Shown here: piece after piece, positions 1 to 12,900 of the stretch | How the letters are laid out: every line of letters begins with the position of its first letter | Position numbering within the stretch: the first letter of the stretch is position 1 | Assembly (NCBI GenBank): GCA_910592005.1 | Contig: CAJVPP010000591.1 | Span: forward strand, 1 to 29,268 | Direction of reading: 5' to 3' | From: Funneliformis mosseae | Lineage: Eukaryota; Glomeromycota; Glomeromycetes; Glomerales; Glomeraceae | DNA length: 29,268 nucleotides | Notes under the pieces: model-generated | The model's input: only the letters and a program-made list of their open reading frames with translations | Told to the model about the DNA's origin: nothing | Database searches by the model: none | Translations under genes and position numbers: made by a program

Positions 1-91
1 TTTTTTTATATTTAAAAATCTGTCTGACACTGAAAATCCGTTGTATTGTAAAATTCGTTATATCAAAATTCGTTGTAAAAAGAGTTGACTG
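1..91. mobile_element. Terminal part of a Tc1/mariner-pogo-like DNA transposon
   Basis: The segment ends in AAGAGTTGACTG followed by TA at 92-93. Read on the other strand this is CAGTCAACTCTT followed by copies of ATAACGAA-like text, the classic form of pogo/Tigger-type terminal inverted repeats with a TA target duplication. The rest of the element lies outside the window, so no partner end or transposase can be seen. A decayed relative of the same terminus bounds the 171-bp element at 27116-27286. Confidence 0.5.
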
Positions 92-829
92 TAGATACAA
101 ATATATAACTTTAATAATAAAAATATATATAATTTTATGAAACAAATAATATTTTTTTAGATTGTATAGTGTGTTGTTTAGTTAGATTTTATGTAAAATA
201 TAAAAGTTGATTTTTTAAATAAAAAATGAATTTTTATATTATAAAAATTTTATAGTGAGAAGTTTTTAATAAATACTTTAAATTTAAATACAACTTAGCT
301 AAAATAATAACTTTTATTAAAAGTAAGTGATGTATGTTCTTCTTTGAATAATACTATTAAGCTAAATAGACAATAATAAATAAAAATGTAAAAATAAGAA
401 AGATTATTAATAATAAGAAAATAATATATTTTACTAATTTAAAATTATATATTATTAAAGAAAAATTAAATACTCTTTTATACTAATAAGATATAAAATA
501 CCTGTAGAAAAAATTTTGTTTAGTATTATTTTTTTTATTAATAAAAAAAAGTTTTTAAAATCAAAAAATTATCATATTAAAATTAAATATCTTAAGTCAA
601 AACAACATATTTTTCATATTAAATTGTTTATTAGTCTAGAGCGAAGTAGAGAACTATATAATTCTATGCTGTTTGACTTAAGATGTCCATTTTCCCTCCT
701 CATAAACTGAGTCAATCAATATTATTAATTCCTATTAATGCATAAACTTTAAAATAGTAAAATAGCATGTTATTGTTTACGTTTTTAAATTTAAATTAAA
801 CTCAAATAAATTATACCATTAAACTAAAA
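92..829. other. AT-rich intergenic DNA, no gene recognised
   Basis: The stretch is mostly A/T homopolymer runs. A 64-codon open frame at 516-710 (plus) has a slightly GC-richer end near 635-700, but I see no known motif and its composition is simply Lys/Ile/Phe from AT-rich DNA, so I do not call it a gene. Confidence 0.5.
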
Positions 830-920
830 TAAATATATCACTAAAAATATATCACTAAAAAATATACCACAAAAAAATACTACTAAAAAAATCACTAAAA
901 AATAGCACAAAAAAAAAATT
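830..920. repeat. Short degenerate tandem repeat, unit ATATATCACTAAAAA
   Basis: About six imperfect copies of a 12-15 bp unit of the form TATATCACTAAAAA / TATACCACAAAAAA follow one another, just past the 3' end of the decayed Helitron coding region. It may be a subterminal part of that element or an independent minisatellite. Confidence 0.6.
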
Positions 921-944
921 TTGCTTATTCTCTTGATATCATAG

Positions 945-3900
945 AAATTAGGCGTTCTTTTTCCTTTCTTGTAATCTTATGCAATTCTGGATCCATTGAA
1001 GTTTTTTGTAAGTAAACTGCTTGAAATAAATGTCATTGAGCGAATGAACTCTTAATACTACAACGAACGAAAGACCAGCAGCAAATTCCTGACTTTCAAG
1101 ATCTATTTTGGTCTTCTGTAATATAAACCCTTGGCTTTTGTGCATTGTTATCACTCACGCGAGATATAGAGGAATCTGAAATTGAGAACACAACTTTTCA
1201 GATTTACTTTCTCAGGTGCATTTAATAGGAATTATCAGAACAACTTTATCCTCTTCTGGTATTATCATACTAAGACCTTCATAAAGTTTGAATTTCACAA
1301 AAACTGTTGCTGATAGTGAAGGTGGTCCAGTTTCTACAAATATAATATCATGTATAGTTCTCATTGATCTATTTACTAACCCTTCTTTAGTCCATATGTT
1401 AGCTGTTAGTATGACTTATGTATCTTTGGCCAGTAATAACTGCGCTTTGAGTCCCTTTGCAATATTCAAATTAGCTTTTTTGACCTCATGATCTTCAGTA
1501 TAAACCGCAAGAATATTGGCTACTGAACCATTTAATGAGCTCAGTATATCTATATTAACTCTATCAACATCAGCCCAAATGCTAAGAATAAATACGGCAT
1601 CTAAAAATCTGTTACATTCTATTCTGTTTAATTTTTCTTCAAAGTGTACGCTGAATTTTTTCAATAATCTAGGATGCATTTTCCATCTTGTAACCTCAAA
1701 AGTAACTCTCTAAAGCATTTTTGCTTTTCTGAATCATCTGATTGATATTGAATCACATCGAGTTTATACACCTTCTAGAAATTTTTATATGATGCTATAC
1801 TATCATTAGAAGTTGTATTATACGAAACTTTATTGGTATATATAGGAAGGTCCATCACTGGTGGAAGCTGCCTGAAATCATCAAATAAAATAATGGATCA
1901 TCTGCTAAAAGGTTCATTATTATTTTCAGAAAAGGTTTCTCTTGATCTTTTATCAATTAAAGTAAGCATTTTCCTCTCTACCATGTTTTTTTCATCAATG
2001 ATAAGGTAAATGCCATCTTTTAATCTTTTTTGTAATTGCTTAAATCTGTTACCATCTAGATTTGAGTATTAGTTGTTGAAGATTAGTATTGACAATATTG
2101 AATGTATTGTTGAACTGTTAATATTAAAAGAAGCAATTCCTATAAGCATGATCACCTTCACTGATACTTTAGATCTACTCCTTTTCATTATACTTACCTT
2201 CTTTCGTATTATCTTGATGAGATATAATTTATCTGTATCTGTTGTATCTATAATTATTATTCTTAATGGTTCGATTGAATTCCCTATAAGTATATTATTA
2301 TAATGTGATTCTATTCTGTTGAAAATAGTTTTTTGCTTTTTATTTAGACTCTCATAATCAACAGAATCATCTTCTAGGTCTATGTCATTAATTGAAACCT
2401 TATTAACGAAATTATATACTTTTTCGATATCATTGGAGAAATACTGTTGCTGAGTGTTATTAATCCAATTGTAATTTCTATCTATGTCTCGAAAACCTAA
2501 ATCAGATTAACATTCTATATTTATGTTTGAATTCATTTCAAAAAGACGCATCTAATCATATTTAAATTCTTCTTTCTCATCATCTTCAAGCAGTTTGTCT
2601 TAGCTTTCTTTATTCAGAACTTCTTCTTCATTATCAATGGGTTATCCAAACAAGTCAATCAGATCGTTATTGATTATATCAAAATATTGATAATAAATTG
2701 ATGACTAAGATATACTATCAGATTCTCTTAACTGCTGAAGACTTCTGTGCTTTACATGAAGGATAACCTTTATCTGACAATACTTTTTCCATTCATCTCT
2801 GTTATAAAGGGGTGATGGTTGTGATCATATATAAACGATATTTTCAGTTTTATATATTATCCAATTCCCTTTAACTAATTTATGTATTAAATGCAATTTG
2901 AATAATAAAAATTCTTCAAATTCTTCAGGTCTACTCTAGTATTGTTGTAAAGCTGATTATGTAGTTCACCTTTTTTCTCTATTGTCTTCACTTCTTGAGC
3001 CTTGAATCCACCTTGCCGATTTCTTATTAATATTTAAAGAAATAAATATTTGACTTGAGTGGTACAACGGAATACCTAGTAAAAGATGGCATATTTTTTA
3101 AGCCAATATATCTCATTCTGTAACACTACTAAGCAAAATTTTCTGTATTAATGTAAGTGAATTGTCATCAGAATTATTATTAAAAATCTGATTAAAAATC
3201 TTTGAAAAAGTTATTGACCTAGGTTCTCCTTTGCTTATATACTTTGAAATATATTGCAGAGCAGCGTGTATACTGAAAATTAATTTTAGATCGATGTTCG
3301 TCTGATAATCCTACAATTATAATCTATTGTAAGGATTAATAAGTGGATTATTACATACAGTTAAGAGTTCTAGCTATCCTTTATCATCTTTTCGTATTAA
3401 TATATGATCTAAATAATTCTTTGGATATCTGAACTGACATAATTCTTACCCTGATGATCGACTGATACGAATGTAATATGATGGATTACAATGTGTATAA
3501 CATTGTAGCTTATTGATTAATTTAATATAATCCTGAGAGTCATTATCAATTTCTTCTCTAACTTTTTAGCAAGGATGTCTTTCAGGAACATTTGTGTTCA
3601 TATTTGAGTTAATTGTAGTAACCATTAAATTTATATATTAAATTACCTTATTTATTTCATTTTCATTTGATTTATTTTATTCCAATTAATAATAGATGTG
3701 TTTTTAATCTTGCCTATCCTGTATATGTGTACACTCTTCCTATGTTACTATTCAAAATGATACCAATAATCTTCGAGATTCTATTGTTGAATCAGCACAT
3801 CTTAAAAGAAACTGTCAAAACGTTTATTAAAGAACTAAATAGCTATATGCAGATTATTAACAAGATTCTTTTGATGCTGTTTAGCCAAATTAGATCCTTC

Positions 3901-5460
3901 TCCTAAATTTCCTTCGTCTGATATTAATTTGTAAAGTTCTAGTCAATGAAGATCCGCAGTGCTGAATGTAAAGAAAATTAGATTTTGATAGTCTATTTGT
4001 TTAACAAAATCTGTAATTCGTAACTTCATGCTATCTAAAACTATTGTGTACTATGTAGCCCTTCACCATATTTTATGATTTTATCAGCCAGAATTTTGTT
4101 GCCTTCAGCAATCATTTCTTTTATATCTGTAACATTGATCAGTTTATTACTTAAATTCTATTTCACAAAAACTGAATCTTCTTATAACGTCCTCTATCTT
4201 ATCGTAGAATTTAACATAAAATATCTTTAATATAAATATTTTGCGAATCGACCATCTTTATATCACATTAAATATTTAAAATATTCTGCTGATTTTATGT
4301 TCTGAAGCTATTCAGAATAAAGATCACCATATCTATATGGATAAAGTGTTGAAAATACTCTCGCTATATAACTAGACGTCTGAAACTCATTAATAGAAAA
4401 GTCATTGATCTCTAGCTACAGTAAAGTTGGATTATTTCTTTGTATACTATTAAGTGTATCATTGATAACAATGTCTTCCCTTTATCTTAGAGTATTTAAA
4501 AGTACAAACGAACATGCTATTCCATCATCTCCACTTTCTTTGTTTCCTGAAATTTTGTCTATTAACTGATCATCCTCTAGCTGCGGTAGTATTTTGGCAA
4601 CTGAATCATTTTCAGGTAATAATTGAAGAATTTTTTGATTGATAATTATATCTTCGTAATAACAGTTATTTGCTTTTAGCTACATTAGAGCATTACCAAC
4701 TTTATCTCTACGTATGATAAAGCTGTTGAATCATTTGCTGATTGTTAATATATTACGAATACATCTAAAGATGATAGATAGTGTCGAAACTGATTTGTGA
4801 ATTCTTGAATATCTTAAGGAAAGTTAATAACATTTTTCCTATATTCAGTTTGTTCTCCTCAAATCTGATATACTATCATAAACAATGAATACTTGTACGA
4901 TAAGCATTTTCTCAATTTCTGTCAACCTTTTAAGTTCGTTAAAAATGTCACCCAGATCCATATTATTTTCTGCGAAAAATTTATTAGATACTACCTTTTC
5001 CATGTGACATCGCTGATATTTTCCTTTAATAAGAGATATTGATAAGATTTGCTTGTTACATATAGGACATAATAAATATCGAATATTGTCCATTTTTTTG
5101 CAAAAGTTTTGCAGCATCTGATGTTCATCTTCATTAATAATTTGTGCTGCTTTTGGTTTAACATCAGTTTCTTTTACAGTTTCTTGACATTCTTGATTAT
5201 TACAAAGATGTAAATTACGTTTTTGTTCACTTTCACAGTTAAGACAGTTCCTATGTTCCTCAGATGTCTCTATTAAATTTCTTTATATTCTACGTTCATA
5301 AGCATTTTTAATTCATGCATCACGCTCTTTTTCAGTTTCATTAGCTTTTTTTGCCATTTTCTTTCACGATCATGGACTAAACGTGCTTTACGCTATTCAT
5401 CCATTTCATTCTTTTGACTATTTCTCTTTCTGAAAGTTTCAGGATTGGTACTTTATTTAT
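945..5460 (-). pseudogene. Decayed Helitron Rep/PIF1-type helicase gene
   Basis: Many short minus-strand pieces line up in the order of a fungal Helitron protein. The N-terminal part (about 5460-5300) has charged repeats of the RKARLVHDRER type. About 5117-4850 holds a Cys-rich segment with CPICNKQ and the phrase LTEIEKMLIVQVF, typical of these elements. The helicase part begins near 2380 with YESLNKKQKTIFNRIE; its Walker A region near 2250 is eroded (DTTDTDKLYLI where GTAGTGKSYLI is expected). 1679-1416 matches the mid-helicase segment, and 1154-948 is the helicase C terminus with the MHKSQG motif and LQERK end. Dozens of stops (TAA, TAG and TGA) and frameshifts make it non-functional. Helitrons transpose by rolling-circle replication. 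I could not place the Helitron 5' TC or 3' CTRR ends, and the HUH motif of the Rep domain was not found. Confidence 0.8.
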
Positions 5461-5545
5461 TCATTGTATAGTGAATTTAAATGCATAAATCTTAAGCAAT
5501 TTTATTATCTTTATTATGAATACTTTATTATGAATACAACTATAT

Positions 5546-5675
5546 CAGTGTTGGAAAATTAGACAATTTTGGAAAATTTTGGACAGGTTATAGATAGGTT
5601 ATGAACACATTTTTCTATGTCCAAAACCTTGTCCAAATATTTAAAATTTAAAAATGTGTCCAAAACCTAACACTG
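5546..5675. mobile_element. 130-bp hAT-like MITE with 8-bp target duplication
   Basis: The element begins CAGTGTTGGAAAATTAGACA and ends TGTGTCCAAAACCTAACACTG, which are inverted ends sharing CAGTGTT and further imperfect pairing. Inner arms TTTTGGACAGGTT and AACCTTGTCCAAA also pair. It is flanked by a perfect 8-bp direct repeat, AACTATAT at 5538-5545 and 5676-5683, the duplication length of hAT elements. It has no coding capacity. It lies just upstream of the decayed Helitron gene. Confidence 0.8.
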
Positions 5676-5683
5676 AACTATAT

Positions 5684-5850
5684 AATTAAAAATCTTTATT
5701 AAAAAAAAAAAAAATACAATATTATTCAATTTATATGATTAAAATCTATTCTTTTATACTAACAAATCTGAATAATAAAAGAACAATTAAAACAAAAACA
5801 ATTAACATATCAACAATATACTTTATTGTTGCAAATGGTTACAGTACGTT
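5684..5850. other. AT-rich spacer
   Basis: A poly-A run is followed by low-complexity AT-rich DNA. The open frame that starts at 5735 is open only because it runs into the GC-richer hairpin repeat at 5851-5962. No gene is supported. Confidence 0.4.
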
Positions 5851-5962
5851 TTCTCGAAAGCCATCTTACCGAATGGACATTTCCCGAAAACTTGGGCAGA
5901 GTTATCATAATGTAGGCCGAGCTTTCGGGAAAACGTCCTTTCGGAAAAATGGCTTTCGGGAT
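5851..5962. repeat. Imperfect palindrome of CGAAAGCCAT / ATGGCTTTCG arms
   Basis: Left arm 5851-5898 (TCGAAAGCCATCTTACCGAA and on) is the inverted counterpart of right arm 5915-5962 (ending TTTCGGAAAAATGGCTTTCG), with a roughly 16-bp loop. Motifs TTTCGGGAAA and CCGAA recur to about 6005. It is markedly GC-richer than its surroundings and is open in frames on both strands, which is expected for a palindromic repeat rather than a gene. It is probably a foldback or MITE-like repeat. Confidence 0.6.
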
Positions 5963-6055
5963 AACATCCGACATCGGGTTTCAAATCTAATTTTCCGAAG
6001 TGTCGGCATCTTGATTGGGTAATGATCAGCATTTTACTTCGGAAATTTTTTGCAT

Positions 6056-6106
6056 CACGTGTATCAATTTTTGTATTATATTAGTTAAGAAATAATAATC
6101 ACGTGA
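6056..6106. promoter_or_regulatory. Two CACGTG E-boxes upstream of the FAB1-like gene
   Basis: CACGTG occurs at 6056-6061 and 6100-6105; the second lies in the 8-bp palindrome TCACGTGA. A third copy is at 6692-6697, about 250 bp before the start codon. CACGTG is bound by bHLH factors such as fungal Pho4/Cbf1 and animal TFEB/MITF, the latter controlling lysosomal genes. That these copies regulate the kinase gene is inference from position only. An ATTGG (inverted CCAAT) at about 6127 is also present. Confidence 0.3.
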
Positions 6107-6949
6107 TATACAATTCATCGTCCTTTATTGGTTAAAACCTTAGCTCCGGACTTAACAACGGCTTGCCGTTTCCTAGTAATACTTTCACATATTAAAATCG
6201 ACATATAATAGACAACTTATTTGAAGAGATCTTCTTAAAACAAAAATGTTTTTTGAGAAGTGAGCGAATGTTTTATGTGAGACAGAAATTCAAAAACGTT
6301 CTTTCTGTTGAAAGTTATATTTCCAACGCATAAAAAAAGAAAATTACAATTTTTTGATCTCAAGTTTAAAATTTTCACTTAAAATATAATACTGTTGATG
6401 AATAGCTCCTGAAACAGCTCTACCGGAGACTGCCAGATATACACCGATAAGCATGCTCGAATACAAAACAAAAACCAAAAAAGCTACTTACAAAAGTATA
6501 TCTCTCGAAACAACTATAGAATTTATTAGAACATATAACCTAAAATTAGCAAAAGCTTTAATTCCATCAATCAATTTCTTGGATGCGACTTAAAAATATT
6601 TTTTTATGTCGTCATTTTGTTAATCGGTTTTACAAACAATATCTAATCCTGTTTTTCTTTGAAATTAGCTGCAAAATCTATTAATAGCAGACACGTGCCT
6701 CACTTCCTATTTAAAGGAAAAAAAATTAGATAATCAATCAAATGATAAACGTCATGTATATCTGTTATAATTTGGGCGTTTTGTTTGACAAACAACTTAG
6801 GTATTTCAGCTGATCTTGCATGGACTTCCCTTTTGCCTTATGTTTAAATTTACGCAATTTCGAATTCTTTTTTCTCTCCTTGTAAATATATTTACTTTGA
6901 TTGCAGGTCAATATTCGATCTTAAATTATTTAATTTAATAATATTAATA
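6107..6949. other. Upstream region and probable 5' UTR of the FAB1-like gene
   Basis: This is intergenic DNA of more balanced composition than the AT deserts elsewhere. It contains the third CACGTG (6692-6697). A pyrimidine-rich tract near 6868-6881 and TTGATTGCAG ending near 6906 could be an acceptor of a 5' UTR intron, but no donor can be fixed. No coding sequence is seen. Confidence 0.35.
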
Positions 6950-9900
6950 ATGTCTAATCGGCAAAGTAACAATACACTTAACACTGACATTGCAACATTA
7001 ACAAGTTTTGAGTTTGATAGGCCCTTTGAACAAGATAATGAAAACGTTATTTCAAAGTTATTTCAGCGCGTAAGGAGTTCATTTAGTACTTCAAGTACAA
7101 CTTCGAGTACTTCATCAATTTCTATCCAGGCACCTTCAAATGCTACCAATTCCTCTGAGACTTTAATAGAAAATGGTTCACTTAATTCTCCTCCTCAAAC
7201 GCCCGATTTTAAACCTTTAAATCCTAAGGAACCAATTCTTTTACCCGATAAAGAAAATAAAGGTTTTGTACATGGTATTAAACCTGCTCCCCCAGTTGTT
7301 TCTTTGGAGCCAGCTTTTGGTAATACCCCGACAGTCATAATAGAACCTGATACTAGCGGTCAAGAGCACACAAATATTAACGGTAATGGAAATAATAATA
7401 TAATTATCGGGAATGGTATCAGTTCTCAACAAAATCAAGTATATGATCCTGGACATTCGTTTCAACTTCATGCATTCAAGTCAAAAGATGTCTCAGATAC
7501 GAGATCAATTCGTTCGGTGCAAACGACTTCATCCGTAGGAAATAGTTATTCAATTAGTAAGGTTATTAGAAGATTGCGTGGTGAAGGAGTTAATAAAGAT
7601 TATTGGATGGCCGACGATACTTGTAGAGAATGTTATGATTGTAAATCGACATTTACATTGGTTCGAAGAAAGCATCATTGCCGTATTTGTGGTAATTATT
7701 AAAATTTTTAATTATATATATATCAACTTTCTTATGCTTAATTTGCTAACTTTTTTAAATAAAAATCATATAAACTTAGGACAAATTTTTTGTTCAAGAT
7801 GTGCATCAAATTCGATTTCTGGTAGAAATTTTAATCATGAGGGTTTAATGCGTGTTTGCAATTTCTGTCTAAAATTAATGAAAGAATATGGTGAAGATTT
7901 TAGTGTAGATAATGAACAAGGGATGACGGAGAAAAGTGAATTTAATAATCCTGTTTCTCAAAGATCCGTTTTACCAGATAGTCATGGTACAAATTTAGCC
8001 ACTCCAGAAATTCAATACACTCTTTCTGGCCAAAATTCTTACGCACCTCCACCTCGTGCTCCCTCCCCAGATACACTTTCAATAAATATAAATGATGGTA
8101 TAAGTATAAAAAAGATGTTTTCCGTTGCTAGTTCTTCGTTATTCATGACAAGGTCAAGGTCAAATACTATAACAGAAGACGTTTGCGCAGCTTTATCATC
8201 ATCTCCTGCTCCTTTTAGACGGGGAATTACCGAGGAAGACAAAGTTTTGCCGGCGGTAAATCCTGAGGCTATTCTGGATCCAGATATCGCTGCTTATATG
8301 AGCAATGAAGAAGATGATGGACATTATGACCTTTTGACTAGTTCATCAAATGTCTTGACATTTCTATCTGCAAATGCACATGCAAATGGCGAATCAGCTA
8401 CTCCGACGCCAGCAGTATCAGAATATGCTGGTAGTGATGATGAAATATGGGAGTACAACGTAAAAACTTCTCACGTGCTTAAAGCGTTTCAAAAAGGACA
8501 AAGGACAGAAGATATTCGCAATCATTTTCAGATAAGAGATAAGAGTTCATCATCAAGACGAAGAAGCTTTACAAATGGTAGACCATCTCGACTCAGCCGA
8601 AGAGGTGGTGGATTTCTTAGACAAATAAACACAAATATTATGCAGCCGATGGATATTTCAATGATTTCTTCTCCAATAGAAAGGCCTTCATCACCATTGA
8701 ATTCGCGTCATGTTAGGTCATCATCTGCTATAAAACCGGTAATTAATCCGGCTTCACTCGATCATATGAGAAGATTATTACGTCAATTTCTCTTGGAATC
8801 TAAAATTAATTTATCAGATGGTTGGGAAGATGTCATAATGAAATTAATGATGAAAGTTTCCGATAACTTAAACCCAAATGTCCGTAATGGCGATGAAATC
8901 GATATTCGTCATTATGTAAAGATTAAAAAAATACCCGGAGGGATTCCTCAAGATTCAGAATATGTACATGGTGTTGTATGTACAAAAAATCTAGCGCACA
9001 AAAAGATGCCACGAACACTCCATAACCCTCGCGTACTTATATTAACATTTGCATTAGAATATCATAGAGTTGAAAATCAATTGATGTCATTACAGCCAGT
9101 AATGGCTCAAGAAGAAGAACATTTGAAAAACTTGGTAGCTCGTATTGTTGCATTACGACCACATTTAGTTTTAGTTGAAAAAACGGTTGCAAGATTGGCA
9201 TTACAATTTTTATTAGAAAAAAATGTAACTGTTGCTCTTAACGTTAAACCCTCAGTCATTGAAGCAGTTGCACGCTGTACAAGAGCTGATATTATTCCTT
9301 CGATTGATAAGTTAGCATTAGAACCTAGGTTAGGAAAATGTGGTACTTTCTCTGTGAAAACTTTTGTCCATCAACTTATTCCGAGTAGAAGAAGAACGTA
9401 TCTGGTTTTCGAAAATTGTCCACGTGAACTTGGATGTACTATCGCTTTAAGGGGTGGTGATATATGTACTCTTGAGAAAATAAAGCGTATAACAGATCTA
9501 ATGGTATTCGTTGTATACAATCTAAAGTTGGAGACAGCTCTTTTAACAAATCAGTTCGCAAAAACTCCTTCTGTAATACCAGAAGGTAAAGTAATTGATT
9601 GCGAAAAGGATCACGAAATTATGACTGGAAATACACAGACAACAGATAATATTATGCGGCCTTATGAGGACACCATATTGTCTGTATCACCTTTTATTAA
9701 GTTTCCAGCTCCATATCTACTTATAAGAATGAAAGAAGCAGAACGTAATCTTACAGAATTATCACAAAAGCGAACAGGATGGCCTTCTGGGATATTTAAA
9801 GACGGGGAGAAACCACTTTCGTCTTCATCTACAGTTGGTGGTCTGTCAGGCATCTTGCGTACTCCTGAACAAGTTTGTGCTGAAGGAGAACTTGCCGAAG

Positions 9901-12900
9901 CCTTTAATGAACATATGGCTCAGATGCGTGCGTGGGAGAATTATGTATATAATAAACTTGTTAGTCCTTATGCTCATCAGAACATTACCGTATTATCCTC
10001 AAAATTTTGCACGGTGACTGGAACACCGTGTATTGGTCCAGAAACATTGGTAATGGAATACTACAGAGAATCTGATCGAACATTAGGGCAATATCTTGAG
10101 GAAATGTGTTCAAGGTCAACTTATCTCTGCCGTACATGCGATAGGCCATTGATAATGCATTATCATAGTTTTTGTCATGGTAATGCACGTATTACTATCG
10201 TAATTGAGGAGTATCCTTGCCCAGTTCCTAACATGGAAAATAAAATTTTCATGTGGAGTTATTGCAAAAAATGTGAGAAAGCAACGCAAGTTAATCAGAT
10301 GTCCGAAGATACTTGGAAATATTCTTTTGGTAAATATTTGGAATTATCCTTTTATCAAACCGAATCGAAGAGTATAATGGAAAATTGTCCACATTCCATT
10401 TTTCAAGATCATATTTGGTATTTCGGACTTAATAATTTAGCAGTTAAGTTTGAATATGAGCCAATAGAACTTTTAGAAGTACATGTTCCTCCTATGCAGC
10501 TTTATACTAAGCCTGAAATTCATATAAAATTGAAGAATCAGGATCTTGATACAATTCGCCATAAAATCACAAATTATTGGGATTCTGTTTCAGATCGTAT
10601 TAAAAGTTTTAATTATGATATTGTTCAATCCGATAAAGTTGAAGGATGCAAGCAAGAGTTACTCGAGATGTCTCGTAGAGTAGTTACGGAAAAGAAATAT
10701 ATGCTTCAGAAACTTCAACAAACATATGTGAATAGCACACCCGAAGATACTTTAGAATTAAATAATGTAATGTATGTGTTGCAAGAGAAAGTTTTGGTTT
10801 GGGATAAGGATTTTAATGATATTGCTAGACAATACTTCCCTCGTTTAACCGCAAGACAACTAAAACGACTCTTTGTAGACAAGCATGATGTAATAACTTT
10901 GGGAAGAGGTTATTCTGGATCACTTTTGAATGATTTACCTCTAATTAATATGGACCTTGATGATGGTTCAAATACTGTGAGGATAGAAGATGAAGTTTTT
11001 GGTCCAACTATATTTCCTAAATTAAGCAGTTCTCCAACCGCTGACGCTATACTTAATGAATTAAAAGACATTGAATTTTATCATGATGGCGAAATCGAAA
11101 GCTTAGAAAAAGACATTGAAAATGTTAATTCACAAATGTCATTGTTCCCTTTTGTGGATCCTAAGGTTTCAAGGAGGTTATCAATGAAATGGATGAAAGA
11201 ATCAAAAGCAGGACAAAGACCAACCAGAACAACTTCTGAAGCTATTTTTACGACTATAATAGATAAACAAGATTCTAATTCTGACCTTACAGCAGAACCG
11301 GCGGAAATACCGCGTTTATTACCATCAACTATTAAACATAAATCAGATCACTTACCTTCTTCATATGGATTTCCTTCGTTTGAAAATGTTGCTGAAACCG
11401 AAACTCTAAATAATTACCGTTCACTTACTCAACCAAGTTCATTACAATGTAATCCATCAACAACATCCCGTATAAATTTAATGCCATCTGTATTAGAAAA
11501 AGAAAAGGATAAATCCGAAGTTCCTCCAACGAGAAGGACACAATTAAGGAGAAATCAAAATTCCCCGGCCGATAAGTCAAATATCTCACGTATAGCTAGA
11601 AAAAATTTTATTTCACCATCTCAAAAAACGGCTCCGACTGAGTGTATTAATAGCGTTATTAGGAATCGTAAATTCTCTGCTCTCCATAAATCAAAACGCA
11701 GACCTGCAATTTTTTCAACAAAACCTACAATCGAGGTTTTCCGTAATGTTAGTGCAGCCACGGCAGAGGAATCTGATGAGTTTGAAGAAGGGGAAGAAGG
11801 TGATTATAACAAGGAAAATGAAGAAATGCGGTTTTTTTTAAATAGTACGGACGAATTTGACGAATCGCTGGGAAATGAAGAATTTTTCCCGATGTCGGGT
11901 CGTGAACCATCAAATGAGTCGTATATTTATCATTCAGCATCTGCATTTTTGGGTCCGGACTTTAATGAACCTACACCTGCCGCGGATAATTTTTTAAATA
12001 GTGGAAGAATTTTGATTGACTCGAATGATCAAACTGTTGGAGTGATGCCTTTAGTGAGGACAATTGCAAACTTTTGGACGGATAAGAAGAACTATAAACC
12101 CTTGGATTATCCCTTGTAATAATAATGATCGTTTTAATTCCTTTATTTTTATTATTGAATCTTAAAGGTTTAATAATATATATTTATTTACGTAATTTTA
12201 GAAGTCCAACGGAACATGTATTTCCTGATTCTTCGATCATCGTGAGAGAAGATGAACCTAGTTCGATAATTGCCTTTGCATTAAGGTATGCGAATTTTTT
12301 TTTTTTTAAAAAAAAAAAAAATTTATAATTAATTTAATAAATTTCTAATATTATTTTTTTTTCTCTTTTCTAAAAATATAAAGCTCTCAAGAGTACCTTG
12401 AAAAATTAAAAACTATGCAACAATCAAACCATAATAGTGAAGTTGCATTTATGCCGGAAGGGGGAACCGTTAAAAGCTCCAATTGGACTATTTTGGATGC
12501 TGAAGAAAGTGGTGATGTCGAAGATGGTCTTATTTCACACATGAAGTATCGTAAGTTCATGAGAGATATATATTCGTAATTATTCTAACTCGTTGTGATA
12601 TCTCTTTAGTTAATATTGTTTGTAATATATAGAATTTTCAGGTGGATCAACACAATTTTTCTGTAAGATCTTTTGTGCGGAACAATTCGATAACCTCAGA
12701 CGTAAATGTGGTTGTGAAAGTACTTATATACAATCATTGGCACGATGTGTGAAATGGGATTCATCTGGGGGTAAATCTGGATCAGCTTTCCTTAAAACGC
12801 GAGGTACGTTGCATATTATTACGAATGATTATGACAATCATATTTAGTTATTTGTTAATGTCTTAATTTCATTCCTTAAGATGATCGATTGGTTATGAAA

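Noticed and set aside
945..5460. Alternative genetic code in the Helitron remnant
   Set aside because: Stops there are a mix of TAA, TAG and TGA with frameshifts, as expected for ordinary decay; it serves as a contrast to the cluster at 20191-21565.
5735..6032. ORFs of 95 and 69 codons on opposite strands
   Set aside because: Both arise from the palindromic repeat at 5851-5962; neither has a known domain.
7578..12119. A 1513-codon open frame that could be taken as the kinase-family gene by itself
   Set aside because: It reads through intron 1 (7692-7779) from an out-of-frame ATG and stops in intron 2. Spliced exons give the complete FYVE finger and the kinase domain in one frame.
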